Shown here piece by piece: positions 53,810-62,819 of a stretch of 64,000 bases of DNA. This DNA is from Gemmata massiliana (lineage in GTDB: Bacteria > Planctomycetota > Planctomycetia > Gemmatales > Gemmataceae). A program made the position numbers and the translations under genes. The notes beneath the pieces are model-generated. The model made no database searches, was not told where the DNA came from, and was given only the letters and a program-made list of their open reading frames with translations. Where the stretch lies: the NCBI GenBank assembly GCA_000531095.1, contig HG799465.1, forward strand, positions 566,740 to 630,739, in the 5' to 3' direction. The number at the start of each line of letters is the position of its first letter. Positions within the stretch are counted from its first letter, which is position 1.

Positions 53810-55702
53810 ATGGTCCTCCGGTTCTCGATCCTCGCACTCGGGCTCTTAGCCTTCGCTTCGGCCGGAAAATCCGCTGACGAGAAGGGCGACGGCGTGAAAC
53901 CCGCGCCGAGCAAAGTAACGGCCGTCACGGTGTACGCGAACACGGCCCTCATCACGCGCGAAGTCACAGTTCCCGAAGCCGCCGGGCTCACGGAAGTCGT
54001 CGTCTCGCCGATGCCGCCGCAGACGATGCAAAGTTCGCTCTACGCGGAGGGCAACGACAACATCCGCGTGCTCAGCGTCCGCTACCGCACGCGGGCGATC
54101 GCCGAAGACACGCGCGAAGAAGTGCGCAAGATCGAGGCGGAAATCAAAGTCCTCCAGACGAAGGCCCAGACCTTCGAGTCCGACCTCAAAGCGATGGCCG
54201 ACAACCTGAAACTCCTCGACAAACTCGAAGGGTTCACCGCGAAGTCGCTCGACAACCTGACCGACAAGGGCCAACTCGACCCGGAGAAGATCATCGCGCT
54301 AGCGAAGTTCGTGCAAGAGGATCGCGCGAAGCGCGTCAAGGAACAGCTCGGGGTCAAACAGCAGCTCGAAGAGGTGCAAGGGAAGATCGCCTTCGCCCAG
54401 CGGCAACTCGCCGAACGGTCCAACGGGTCGATCCGCACCGAGCGCGACGCGGTCATTCTGCTGGACAAGAAACTCGGCGCCGGGGCGGTGAAGCTGAACT
54501 ACCTCGTGGGCAGCGCGTCGTGGCGCCCTCAGTACAAGTTCCGCGCGACGGGCAAGGACAAAGACCCGGTCGTGGCCGAGTACCAAGCGGCGATCGATCA
54601 GCGCACAGGTGAGGACTGGGTGAACGCGCTCATCACGCTGTCCACCGCCCAACCGCTCCTGAACGCGGCGCCGCCGGAACTGAAAGCGCTGTCGGTGAAC
54701 ATCAGCCCGATCGGGGCGGTCGCGGTCGCACCGGTCGACCCGGCCACGGGCGTCCCGGTACCCGCGAAGCCCTCGGCCCCCGGGTTCCCCGGCAGCGGGG
54801 GGGGCTTCGGTGGGGCCGGTCCGGGTGGGCCGGGCGGTGGGATGCCCAGTGCCACCGAGTACGCGAAGGATCTCGACAAGCTCTCGAAAGACCTGCGTGC
54901 GCAAGTGGCCCAGAACTACCGTGAGAAGAAAGAGCAAGCGGCCGGCGACCTCGCGAACAACGCCGCGGCGCTAGAACAGTTCCGCGACCTGTTCTCCGGT
55001 AAGGAAGAGCTGATCGCCGCCGCTGCCGCGCCCCCGGGTACTGCGGGTGAAGGGCCGAGCGTCACGTACAAGCTCGCCACGCGCCTCACGATCCCGAGCC
55101 GCAGCGACGAACAGGTGATCGAGATCGCCAAGATCGACCTGCCGCCGAAGTTCTACCACAAGGCCGTGCCGGTTCTGACGGCCAACGTGTACCGGCTCGC
55201 GGACCTCACCAATAACAGCGAATACGTCCTGCTCCCCGGCGACGCGACGATGTACCTCAACGGCGACTTCGTGGGCCAAACGCGGCTCCCGCTGGTCGCG
55301 GCGGGCAAGCCGTTCACGGTCGGGTTCGGCGTCGATCCGCAGCTCCAGGTGTCACGCCTGCTGGTGGACAAGACCCGCACCACCCAGGGCGGGAATCAGG
55401 TGCTCACATTCAAGTACCGCATCATGCTGTCGAGCTACAAGACGACGCCGGTACCGGTTCAGGTTTGGGACCGCACGCCGCACGCGGAAACGACCCAAAC
55501 GATCGCGGTCAACCTCACGAACCCGAAGCCGGAACTGAGCACCGACCCGCTCTATGTCCGCGACGAGAAGGGCCGCGGGATACTCCGCTGGGACGTGACC
55601 ATCGACCCGAAACAGAACGGCGAAAAGTCCCTGTTCATCGATTACGAGTTCAAAATGGAACTCGACAAGAACGTGAACATCGGCGGGTTCCTGGCGAAGT
55701 GA
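53810..55702 (+). CDS. Secreted MuiA-like protein (DUF4140/DUF4139)
   Basis: The 630-residue protein starts at ATG 53810 after GGAG at nine bases, with a signal peptide (about residues 1-22). The N-terminal DUF4140-like part begins VTAVTVYANTALITREVTVP. A long coiled coil covers roughly 95-210 (ETREEVRKIEAEIKVLQTKAQ-type heptads). The DUF4139-like beta domain follows (LNYLVGSASWRPQYKFRATG, then EDWVNALITLSTAQP) to the C-terminus, with a Gly/Pro-rich linker near 310-345. Proteins of this family are called mucoidy inhibitor A-like; the biochemical role is unknown. Confidence 0.88.
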   Translation: MVLRFSILALGLLAFASAGKSADEKGDGVKPAPSKVTAVTVYANTALITREVTVPEAAGLTEVVVSPMPPQTMQSSLYAEGNDNIRVLSVRYRTRAIAEDTREEVRKIEAEIKVLQTKAQTFESDLKAMADNLKLLDKLEGFTAKSLDNLTDKGQLDPEKIIALAKFVQEDRAKRVKEQLGVKQQLEEVQGKIAFAQRQLAERSNGSIRTERDAVILLDKKLGAGAVKLNYLVGSASWRPQYKFRATGKDKDPVVAEYQAAIDQRTGEDWVNALITLSTAQPLLNAAPPELKALSVNISPIGAVAVAPVDPATGVPVPAKPSAPGFPGSGGGFGGAGPGGPGGGMPSATEYAKDLDKLSKDLRAQVAQNYREKKEQAAGDLANNAAALEQFRDLFSGKEELIAAAAAPPGTAGEGPSVTYKLATRLTIPSRSDEQVIEIAKIDLPPKFYHKAVPVLTANVYRLADLTNNSEYVLLPGDATMYLNGDFVGQTRLPLVAAGKPFTVGFGVDPQLQVSRLLVDKTRTTQGGNQVLTFKYRIMLSSYKTTPVPVQVWDRTPHAETTQTIAVNLTNPKPELSTDPLYVRDEKGRGILRWDVTIDPKQNGEKSLFIDYEFKMELDKNVNIGGFLAK

Positions 55703-55811
55703 CCGCACAGCGTGCGGCTTGAGTAAACAGTTCGGGCCTCGGACCGGATCGCCCACCGGTCCGAGGCACCAATCAATACCACATCAGACTTTCTGTAACC
55801 AATCTGCCTTT

Positions 55812-55850
55812 TGTTTTAATCCGCGTTGATCTGCGTTCATCCGCGGCTGC
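55812..55850. repeat. Intergenic repeat, GCGTTGATCTGCGTTCATCCGC type
   Basis: A 39-base copy containing CCGCGTTGATCTGCG and TTCATCCGCGGC lies between two convergent genes. Related copies are at 46675-46820 and 63540-63655. Confidence 0.6.
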
Positions 55851-55864
55851 TCTTAATTACTGCG

Positions 55865-57094
55865 TTACTTCTTGAGCGCTCCGACCGCGAGTTCCTGCAA
55901 CTTCTCGCGCATCGGCGAGGCGTCCGCGTTCGGCAACCCGGTGCGCTGAATGAGTAGCACCACGAACAGATCCTGCTTCGGGTCGATCCACGCCTGCGTC
56001 CCGAACGCGCCGCCGTGACCGTAGGTGCCCGCGGACAGCATCGCGGTCACACCCTTCGGCTCGCGCACCACCGCCCAACCGTACCCGAACCCCATCCCCT
56101 CGACGAACCCGGTCTTGATGTCCCCGGTTTGCACCTTCGTCATCTCGTCGACGGCCTTCTCGCTCAGGATACGTTTGCCGTTGAACTCGCCCTTGTTGAG
56201 CATCATGCGGTACAGGTTAGCGAGATCGGCGCCGCACGAAACCAGCCCGCCGGCCGGGATCGGGTGCTTGGGGTTCGCGGGGAGGCCGATGAGCGCGTTG
56301 CCGCTCGAAACCAGCTTGTTGTTCTTGTCCTTGAAGTAGATCAGCGCGAGCCGCCCGCTCTGCTCTTTCGTCGGGTAGAACGTCGTGTCCTTCATCCCCA
56401 GCGGGTCAAAGACGCGCTTCTGCAAGAACGCTTCGTAGCTCTCGCCGCTCACGACCTCGATCACGCGCCCGAGCGCGTCGATGCCCGAGTTCGAGTAGCT
56501 CCACTGCGTCCCCGGCTCGAACATGAGTGGCTGTAGTGCGGTCGCGAGGGCGGTCTCCGCGAGCGTGCGGTTCCGCTTCGAGTACACGTCGTCGACGCCC
56601 TTCGGGTAGCTCGCAGCGCCACTCGTGTGTGTGAGCAGGTCGCGGAGCTTCACCGCGCGCTTCGGCTTCTTGAGCGCGACCGCCGCGTCGCCGGCCGCGC
56701 CCTTGGGTAACGGAGCGTTGAGCAACTGCCCGGTGAACTCCGAAAGGTACTTCGCCACGTCATCGTCCGGCGACAGCTTGCCCTCGTCGGCGAGGATCAT
56801 GATGCCGATCGCAGTAATCGGCTTCGTCATCGACGCGATGCGGAACAGCGTGTCCTTTGTCATCGGCGATTGCGCCGCGATGTCGCGCTGGCCGACCGCA
56901 TCGAACGCGACCACGCCGTCCTTGCGCCCGACGACCGTAACGGCACCCGACAGGTCGCCGTCGTCAACGAACTTCTGCATCGCGGCGGGGATCGCCTTGA
57001 GTTTTTCCGCATCGGGCACGGGTTGCTGTGCGGGAGCGAGTGCGGTCAGAAATGTGAGGGCAGCAAAAAGCAGCAGAGCGCGAGGAGAGCGCAT
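55865..57094 (-). CDS. Secreted beta-lactamase-family serine hydrolase
   Basis: The 409-residue protein has a signal peptide (about residues 1-22) and class C-like active-site motifs: SMTK at 88-91 (nucleophile Ser88, Lys91), YSN at 200-202 and the HGG triad (GHGGAFG) near 365. Such proteins are often esterases or D-alanyl carboxypeptidase-like enzymes rather than true beta-lactamases. It stands alone, convergent with the MuiA-like gene. No regulator of the AmpR type is adjacent. Confidence 0.92.
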   Translation of the reverse strand: MRSPRALLLFAALTFLTALAPAQQPVPDAEKLKAIPAAMQKFVDDGDLSGAVTVVGRKDGVVAFDAVGQRDIAAQSPMTKDTLFRIASMTKPITAIGIMILADEGKLSPDDDVAKYLSEFTGQLLNAPLPKGAAGDAAVALKKPKRAVKLRDLLTHTSGAASYPKGVDDVYSKRNRTLAETALATALQPLMFEPGTQWSYSNSGIDALGRVIEVVSGESYEAFLQKRVFDPLGMKDTTFYPTKEQSGRLALIYFKDKNNKLVSSGNALIGLPANPKHPIPAGGLVSCGADLANLYRMMLNKGEFNGKRILSEKAVDEMTKVQTGDIKTGFVEGMGFGYGWAVVREPKGVTAMLSAGTYGHGGAFGTQAWIDPKQDLFVVLLIQRTGLPNADASPMREKLQELAVGALKK

Positions 57095-57181
57095 GGAATA
57101 AGCTCCGGGGTGCGACGAAACAGCACGAGGCTACGGCACCGGAGCGGACCGGTCAACAGAATGCGATTCTGTAACAGAACC

Positions 57182-57305
57182 TCTCCCCAACCCCTCCCCT
57201 AAAAAGGGAGGGGCTTCAGACAGAAGACAGCGCGGGGTCTTCGGTATTCGGTTCTTCTCCCCCTTCCTTTTTAGGGAAGGGGGCTGGGGGGTTAGGTTGT
57301 CTTTC
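57182..57305. repeat. Two-part palindromic element, inside the 3' end of the voltage-sensor-like gene
   Basis: The 57254-57305 palindrome (CCCCCTTCCTTTTTAGGGAAGGGGG, described here by its arms CCCCCTTCC and GGAAGGGGG) and the 57182-57217 palindrome (arms CCCCTCCCT and AGGGAGGGG) are separated by about 36 variable bases. The minus-strand reading of the first gives [17 protein letters not shown]. It is the same order as in rnpA (17331-17640) and the cysteine desulfurase (63923-64000). Confidence 0.85.
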
Positions 57306-58256
57306 TCCCCCTTTCTCCGCGATCTGCCGCCGCACTTCGTCGGCATCGGCCCGGACCTCGCGCAACTGTTCTTCGAGGTCCGCGATCTGTGCTTCCAGTC
57401 GTGCGAGTTGCTTCTCCGGCGTGTTGCCGAGCAACCGGCTGATCCCCTCCAGGAGCAGGAACGAGTGCCACGCCTTCGTCGCGAGCCCCTGGAGCCGGTA
57501 GAGCCGCTGCATGCGGGCGATCTGCTCCGGTGAAAGGGCGCGCCCGGCCCGCAACAGCCGCGCGAGCGGGGCCGCGTCCACCCATTTCGTGAGCACGAAC
57601 TCCAGCATCGGCAGCACGACAATGGCGACGTCGAGCCAGCGCTCTTGCGCGAACGCGAACGGTTTCGGGTGCGCGGACACCTTGAACACGAACTCCACCG
57701 CGAACGCGACCCACACCACCGCGATGCCGATGTCCAAGGCGAGGGCCAGAGCGGGCAGTTCCTTCACCTGATCCGCACGCAGGTACTCCATCAGCAGGAT
57801 GGGCAGAATCAGGAACGCGAACAGGAGCATCGGCCCGCCGAACGCCAGTTCGAGGCGCTTGAATAACTCCTTCCCCGGGTGCTGCCATCCGATGCGCGGA
57901 ACCCAGATCAGACCGATTCGGGGATCGATCAGGGCCATGCGCCACGCCGGCATCAGCACTACCAGAAGCGCCCGCATCAGCGCCGTCCGGCGGGGCGTCG
58001 ACTGGTCGCGCCGGACCGCGCCCCAGGCGGCTTCGGCGGCGAACACCGGCCACAGCGCGACCAGCCCGACGTACATCACGTCCAGTTCCCACTGCGTCAC
58101 GCTCTTGCTCGTCGCGCGGTGGACCAGCCCGGCCACGAGCAGCAGGTGAACGAACGCGAGCGCGAACATGAACCGGGCGCGAAGCGTCGCGCCCGCTGTC
58201 GGTGTCACGAGTGGTCCCGGGGGAATAGCCCCCGGAGTCGGCGTCTCCGGGTTCAT
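57216..58256 (-). CDS. Voltage-sensor-like membrane protein with C-terminal coiled coil
   Basis: The 346-residue product starts at ATG 58256 with GAGGAG at six bases. Two or three N-terminal helices (about 28-46, 57-79, 94-110) precede a four-helix unit: S1 near 138-159, S2 near 168-193 with Glu188, S3 near 207-222 with Asp209, and S4 near 229-254 with Arg at 233, 236, 239 and again 248, 251, 254. A coiled coil follows (EKQLARLEAQIADLEEQLRE, 281-300 onwards). No pore helix or selectivity filter is seen. This resembles voltage-sensor-only channels such as Hv1 in plan. The last 30 residues are repeat-derived ([15 protein letters not shown]). Confidence 0.72.
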   Translation of the reverse strand: MNPETPTPGAIPPGPLVTPTAGATLRARFMFALAFVHLLLVAGLVHRATSKSVTQWELDVMYVGLVALWPVFAAEAAWGAVRRDQSTPRRTALMRALLVVLMPAWRMALIDPRIGLIWVPRIGWQHPGKELFKRLELAFGGPMLLFAFLILPILLMEYLRADQVKELPALALALDIGIAVVWVAFAVEFVFKVSAHPKPFAFAQERWLDVAIVVLPMLEFVLTKWVDAAPLARLLRAGRALSPEQIARMQRLYRLQGLATKAWHSFLLLEGISRLLGNTPEKQLARLEAQIADLEEQLREVRADADEVRRQIAEKGGERQPNPPAPFPKKEGGEEPNTEDPALSSV

Positions 58257-58370
58257 GACCGGCTCCTCGGCAGAAGGAATGTTCGCCCAATGGGTCGCGT
58301 TCTGGTATCCGCGAACGTGCGCCCCTATCATCCTATTCGTCGGCCCGGCCCACACTATTACGAGGTTTCC

Positions 58371-59438
58371 ATGCCCACCGATGACGACGATCTGCCCCGC
58401 AAGCGCCCGTGGGACAACGACCGCCACGACGACGAGGCCGATCGCCCCCGGCGCCGGCGCCCCGGTGACGATGAAGACGATCACGACGAGCGCCCCAGGC
58501 GCCGACCGCGTGCCGAAGACGTCGACGATTACGATGACGACCGCCCGCGCCGGCGCCCCCGCGGTGACGACGATGACGACCGCCCGCGCCGGAGCGCCCC
58601 ACAATCGAACGGCCTCGCGATCGCGGGGCTGATCTTGAGCGTGCTGGGGTTCTGCACGTGCGGGCTCGCAGCGGTTCCCGGCATCATCTGTTCGGCGATC
58701 GCGATGAGTAAACCGGTCGGGCGCGGGCTGGCGGTCGCCGGCCTGGTGGTCGGCCTGCTCGGTGTGCTCGTGGGCGGCAGTATCGGGGTCGGGCTGATGC
58801 TGCCGGCGGTGCAGAAGGTGCGCGAGGCCGCCGCCCGACAAAAGAACTCGAACAATATGAAACAGATCGGCCTCGCGCTCCTCAACCAAGAGTCCGCGAA
58901 CGGAACGATGTCGGCCCCTTACGCCACGGACAACCGCGGGCAGGTCAACCGCGACCTGAGCTGGCGCGTGGGGGTACTGCCCTACATCGAACAGGACAGC
59001 GTTTACCGACAGTTCGACCTATCACAGGCGTGGAACAGCCCCCAGAACCAGCGCCCCGCGAACATGGTGATCGGGACGTACTCCTCCCCGCTGAGCGCCG
59101 AGCCGGGATCGACGAAAACGCCGTACCGCGTCTTCTACGGTGGCGGAGCCATGTTCAACGAAGACGGGAAGCCGGTCCGAATCACGGACGTCACCGACGG
59201 CATCTCGAATACGATCATGGCCGTCCACGCGGTCGAGGAAGTTCCGTGGGCGCAGCCGCGCGAACTGCTGTACAACCCGAACGCCCCCCTACCGCAGTTG
59301 TGGGCGAACAATCGACCCGTTACCCAAGTGCTGATGGCCGACGGTTCCGTGCGGATGGTCAAGAAGACCGTGTCCGAACAGACACTCCGCAACGCGATCA
59401 CCCGGTCCGATGGCCAACGGCTCGGTGCGGACTGGTGA
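58371..59438 (+). CDS. DUF1559-like protein with charged N-terminal region and membrane segments
   Basis: The 355-residue protein starts MPTDDDDLPRKRPWDNDRHD, a long Asp/Arg-rich region (residues 1-75), followed by two hydrophobic segments (LAIAGLILSVLGFCTCGLAA and GLAVAGLVVGLLGVLVGG) like DUF4190. The body has PAVQKVREAAARQKNSNNMK, LPYIEQDSVY and TDVTDGISNTIMAVH, and the tail is QVLMADGSVRMVKK. Those are DUF1559 elements, but the type IV prepilin leader is replaced by the charged and TM regions. GAGG precedes the ATG. The role is unknown. It is divergent from the voltage-sensor-like gene. Confidence 0.85.
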   Translation: MPTDDDDLPRKRPWDNDRHDDEADRPRRRRPGDDEDDHDERPRRRPRAEDVDDYDDDRPRRRPRGDDDDDRPRRSAPQSNGLAIAGLILSVLGFCTCGLAAVPGIICSAIAMSKPVGRGLAVAGLVVGLLGVLVGGSIGVGLMLPAVQKVREAAARQKNSNNMKQIGLALLNQESANGTMSAPYATDNRGQVNRDLSWRVGVLPYIEQDSVYRQFDLSQAWNSPQNQRPANMVIGTYSSPLSAEPGSTKTPYRVFYGGGAMFNEDGKPVRITDVTDGISNTIMAVHAVEEVPWAQPRELLYNPNAPLPQLWANNRPVTQVLMADGSVRMVKKTVSEQTLRNAITRSDGQRLGADW

Positions 59439-59484
59439 CGCCATCAACCTACCGACTCGCGCCCGATCGTGCGGGTAGCTGGTC

Positions 59485-59560
59485 TTCTGTAGCCGGCCTC
59501 TGCGAGGCCGGTGAGCCACAAGCACGGGACACCCCGGCCTCGCAGAGGCCGGCTACAGAA
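59485..59560. repeat. 27-bp perfect inverted repeat
   Basis: Arms 59485-59511 and 59534-59560 are exact reverse complements over 27 bases (TTCTGTAGCCGGCCTC at the outer end) with a 22-base spacer, just after the DUF1559-like gene. It may act as a terminator or be a REP-like element. Confidence 0.85.
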
Positions 59561-59675
59561 AGTCATCAAAACGAGATGGCACATGCCCTTCGGAGGGCGG
59601 GAAGCCGGGCACACTGCCCGTAGCGAGAGCACCCGCCGCCCTTGCGGGCGGGGTTCACCGGGAACGCGGGCCAGT

Positions 59676-60608
59676 TCACCCCGGCCAGTTCCCGCACTTC
59701 CAGGTGCGGTTGCGGATGGGGTCGAGCACCTTCATGACGTCCGCGAGAAGGGCTTCGTCGACGGGCGCGGTTAGCGCTTTCAGGTTCACTTCCAGTTCGC
59801 TCTTGCGCGCGGCACCGCTGAGTGTGCAAGGGATCTGCTTCAGCGCGAGCGCGAACTGCATCCCGAGGAAACTGATGTCGGCCCCGCGACTCTGACACAA
59901 CTCGGCCGCCGTGCGACACGTCTCAATGACCTCGGGCGGTCCGGGGAACCACGACTGCGGTCCCTGGTTCGTGAGCAGCCCCATCGCGAGCGGACTCGCG
60001 TTCATCACGCCCACCCCGCGCGCCTCGGCAACCGGCATGAAGTCCGAAAGCAACTGCGTGTTGAACAAATTGCCGTGCGCGTAACTGATAACGACGTCCA
60101 GGTCGCACCGTTCGATCGCCTGCTTCAACAGGGGCAGCGGGTAACACGACATGCCGATGAACCGCGCCTTGCCCTCTTTTTTCAACTGCTGGAGCACCGC
60201 GTAGGTCTCGTTGAACACGTACTCGTAATCGGTCGCGAACTCGATGTCGTGCGCGAGCAGGATCTCGACGTGATCGGTGCGGAGGCGCTTCAGCGACCCC
60301 TCGACACACTTGCGCGTGCCCTCGGGCGTGAAGTCGAACACGGCCCGGTCGAGCCGACACGCCTTCGTGCAAACGACGACCTTCTCGCGCCGCCCGCCCT
60401 CGAGCGCCCGGCCGAGGAACTCTTCGGACGTTCCCTTACCGTAGTAGGCCGCGGTGTCGATCAGGTTCACGCCCGCGTCGATGGCCGCGTGAACGCAGTC
60501 CATAACCTCGCGGTCCGAAACGGCCCCGTACTGCTGACCGAACGCGGCCCCGCCCTGACCCAGAACCGAAACGTTCAGGCCGGTCTTACCGAGGGGACGG
60601 TATTCCAT
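59676..60608 (-). CDS. Aldo/keto reductase
   Basis: The 310-residue protein has the AKR pattern: MEYRPLGKTGLNVSVLGQGG, LIDTAAYYGKGTSEEFLG (catalytic Asp and Tyr), VVCTKACRL (Lys) and VEILLAHDIEFA (His). It reduces carbonyl groups with NADPH, and its substrate is unknown. The start at ATG 60608 with GGAG at five bases is preferred to 60635. It follows a Gfo/Idh/MocA oxidoreductase on the same strand with about 130 bases between, separated by an inverted repeat. The two may act on the same sugar or keto compound. Confidence 0.9.
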   Translation of the reverse strand: MEYRPLGKTGLNVSVLGQGGAAFGQQYGAVSDREVMDCVHAAIDAGVNLIDTAAYYGKGTSEEFLGRALEGGRREKVVVCTKACRLDRAVFDFTPEGTRKCVEGSLKRLRTDHVEILLAHDIEFATDYEYVFNETYAVLQQLKKEGKARFIGMSCYPLPLLKQAIERCDLDVVISYAHGNLFNTQLLSDFMPVAEARGVGVMNASPLAMGLLTNQGPQSWFPGPPEVIETCRTAAELCQSRGADISFLGMQFALALKQIPCTLSGAARKSELEVNLKALTAPVDEALLADVMKVLDPIRNRTWKCGNWPG

Positions 60609-60630
60609 GAGGGCTCCAATAAATGCGGGA

Positions 60631-60731
60631 TTCACCGCAGAGGGCGCGGAGGGCGCAGAGAAAGACAGGAGAAGAACGCTTTTAATTCTCCGTGCCTTTC
60701 CCTCTGCGCCCTCCGCGCCCTCTGCGGTGAA
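60631..60731. repeat. 30-bp perfect inverted repeat
   Basis: Arms 60631-60660 and 60702-60731 are exact reverse complements over 30 bases (TTCACCGCAGAGGGCGCGG at the outer end) with a 41-base spacer. It sits between the two oxidoreductase genes. The CTCTGCGCCCTCCGCG wording is of a type seen as an intergenic repeat in many bacteria. Confidence 0.88.
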
Positions 60732-60737
60732 ACCGTT

Positions 60738-61718
60738 TTAAAGTGTGACGACGCTCTTTTCCGCGATGGACTTCTCCGCCGCCTCGATCAGCTTCTGCGC
60801 GGTGATCGCGTCGTCCAGCGTGCTGAGCGGCTTCTGCCCCATGCGGAGACAGTCGATCAGGAAGTGGCGTACCTCGTTCGTGATGGACCCCTGGTACGCG
60901 GTGTACGTCTGGCTGTGGACGAGGCCGGGCTTGATCTCGACGTGGTCGCGGTAGCTGTACCGCGTGCTCCCGGCGGTGCCGATCACCTTGACCATCACGG
61001 TCCACGGATCGGCCGCGTGGTCGTCGGCCGCGAAGCTCGCGCAGAAGTGCGCCAGCGCCCCGTTCTGCAGCCGCATCTGCACCATCGCGATGTCCTCTTC
61101 CTTGTACTCCTTGTAGTGCAGCGTCGCCTTCATCGCACACAGTTCGACCGGCTTGCCCACGAGGTAGAGCAGGATGTACGAGTGGTGCGTGAGGATCTGC
61201 CGGACCACGCCGGGGTACCGCGACGCGACGTCTTCCGGGTGGTGGATGTTGTACATCACATACGCGGACACGACTTTGCCGAGGTCGCCGCCGTCAACGA
61301 GTTCGCGCGTGCGGACCATCCCGCTCTCGTAGACGTAGTTGTGGCCCGGCATGCAGATCAAGTCTTTGGCGTCCGCGAGCGCCTTCATGCGCTCGATCTC
61401 CGCGACGCTCATCCCCACCGGCTTCTCCACCAGAACGTGCTTGCCCATCCCGAGCGCGAGCGCGGTGTACTCGAGGTGCGTTTCCAGGTTCGTGAGCACG
61501 AACACCGCGTCGATCTCGGGGTCGGCGACGAGTTCCTCGGGGGTCGCGTAGTTCTTGCACCCGAACTCGGTCGCGCGCTGGGTCGCGCGCTGCTGATTGC
61601 GGTTCCACAGGCCGACGAGTTTCGCACCGGGGCACTTCTTCACGGCCGCGGCGTGCAGAACGGAAATGTCGCCGGCGCCGATGAACCCGACGCCGATGGT
61701 GTCCTTGGTAACTGGCAT
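60738..61718 (-). CDS. Gfo/Idh/MocA-family oxidoreductase
   Basis: The 326-residue protein starts at ATG 61718 with GGAG at six bases and has the Rossmann motif GVGFIGAGDIS at residues 8-18, LGMGKHVLVEKPVGMS near 92, and MPGHNYVYESGMV near 122 for the second domain. The EKP is characteristic of this NAD(P)-dependent family acting on sugars or myo-inositol. There is no Tat signal, so it is cytoplasmic, unlike many planctomycete relatives. The substrate is unknown. Confidence 0.9.
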   Translation of the reverse strand: MPVTKDTIGVGFIGAGDISVLHAAAVKKCPGAKLVGLWNRNQQRATQRATEFGCKNYATPEELVADPEIDAVFVLTNLETHLEYTALALGMGKHVLVEKPVGMSVAEIERMKALADAKDLICMPGHNYVYESGMVRTRELVDGGDLGKVVSAYVMYNIHHPEDVASRYPGVVRQILTHHSYILLYLVGKPVELCAMKATLHYKEYKEEDIAMVQMRLQNGALAHFCASFAADDHAADPWTVMVKVIGTAGSTRYSYRDHVEIKPGLVHSQTYTAYQGSITNEVRHFLIDCLRMGQKPLSTLDDAITAQKLIEAAEKSIAEKSVVTL

Positions 61719-61870
61719 GAATCGCTCCGGAGAATGTTCGGAGTTTGAGTTGTAGCCGCGGGCACGGCGCGGAGCAAGGAGCCAGTTCGCGCGCCGGGCG
61801 CTTGTCGCCGCCCCCGGGTTGGGGTTACAGTGGGAGGGTACCGTCGTCCGCCCCCACCGGAGCCTGGCCA

Positions 61871-62764
61871 ATGCGCACCGCGTCCGCTCTCGCGGCCCTC
61901 GTCGTCCTCGCGGCCCCCCTCGCCGCCGCGGACCCCGTCAACCTCAAGTGGTCCCTCAAAGACGGGGACAAGTTCTACGCCTCCACGTCCCAGGAGCTCA
62001 ACCAGACCATCAAGGTGATGGGCCAAACCGTCGACCAGAAAATGACCACCACGACGGTGGCCCGGTTTGATGTGAAGTCGGCAAAAACGGGCGCGCTGGA
62101 GGTCCAGATGACCTACACGCAGGTGCAGATCAAAATGAACGGCCCGTTGGCCGCAGCCGGCGCCGGGGCGAACGCGCTCACGGACCGGTTCAAGGGCGCG
62201 ACCCTCACCGCGACGTTCGACAAGAACTTCGAGATCACGAAGCTGGAGGGCTACGACAAGTTCCTCGACAAGCTCAGCGACGGCGACGAGATGATGCGCA
62301 AAGTGTTCGAGACCATGATGCCCGAGGGCGCGGTACGGGTCATGTTCAGCCAAGTGTTCGTCCCCGCGCCGTCGGACAAGGTGAACACGGGCCACAAGTG
62401 GAGCCGCACCGACAAGGTTCCGCTCCCCGGCCTGGGCGACCTCACCAACAAGACCCAGTTCACGCTCGACGGCGTCAAAAACGATATCGCGACGATCAAG
62501 ACGACCGCCGACGTGACGTTCAAGGCGGCCGGGGGCGGAGGCGCCCTACCGTTCAAGATCACCAAGGCCGATTTGAAGAGCGACGAGGTGAAGGGCACCA
62601 TCCTGTTCGACACGAAGGGCGGGCGTCTGAAGTCCTCCGACGCCACGATGAAGCTCAAGGGCTCGATGACGATCGAAGTGCAAAACATGGAGATCGAGGC
62701 CGAACTCGATCAGAAAATGGTGACCAAAACCGAGATCCTCGAAAAGAACCCGGTGAAGGATTGA
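61871..62764 (+). CDS. Secreted DUF6263-like protein
   Basis: The 297-residue protein has a signal peptide (about residues 1-20, ending AAA) and a beta-rich domain starting VNLKWSLKDGDKFYASTSQE, with repeats of the type TTTTVARFDVKSAKTGALEV. The pattern resembles DUF6263, a family of exported proteins common in Planctomycetes. GGAG lies eight bases before ATG 61871. The function is unknown. It is divergent from the Gfo/Idh/MocA gene. Confidence 0.8.
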   Translation: MRTASALAALVVLAAPLAAADPVNLKWSLKDGDKFYASTSQELNQTIKVMGQTVDQKMTTTTVARFDVKSAKTGALEVQMTYTQVQIKMNGPLAAAGAGANALTDRFKGATLTATFDKNFEITKLEGYDKFLDKLSDGDEMMRKVFETMMPEGAVRVMFSQVFVPAPSDKVNTGHKWSRTDKVPLPGLGDLTNKTQFTLDGVKNDIATIKTTADVTFKAAGGGGALPFKITKADLKSDEVKGTILFDTKGGRLKSSDATMKLKGSMTIEVQNMEIEAELDQKMVTKTEILEKNPVKD

Positions 62765-62819
62765 GCATCTGAGCACGCGGTGTGGTGTGGCAATCGGTCA
62801 CACCATACCGCGTCCTCGT

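Noticed and set aside
57879..58370. Upstream extension of the DUF1559-like gene
   Set aside because: It runs antisense to the voltage-sensor-like gene; the ATG at 58371 has a ribosome site and the family-like start.
60075..61748. 557-codon plus-strand frame opposite the two oxidoreductases
   Set aside because: It is antisense to two well-supported genes and lacks any motif.
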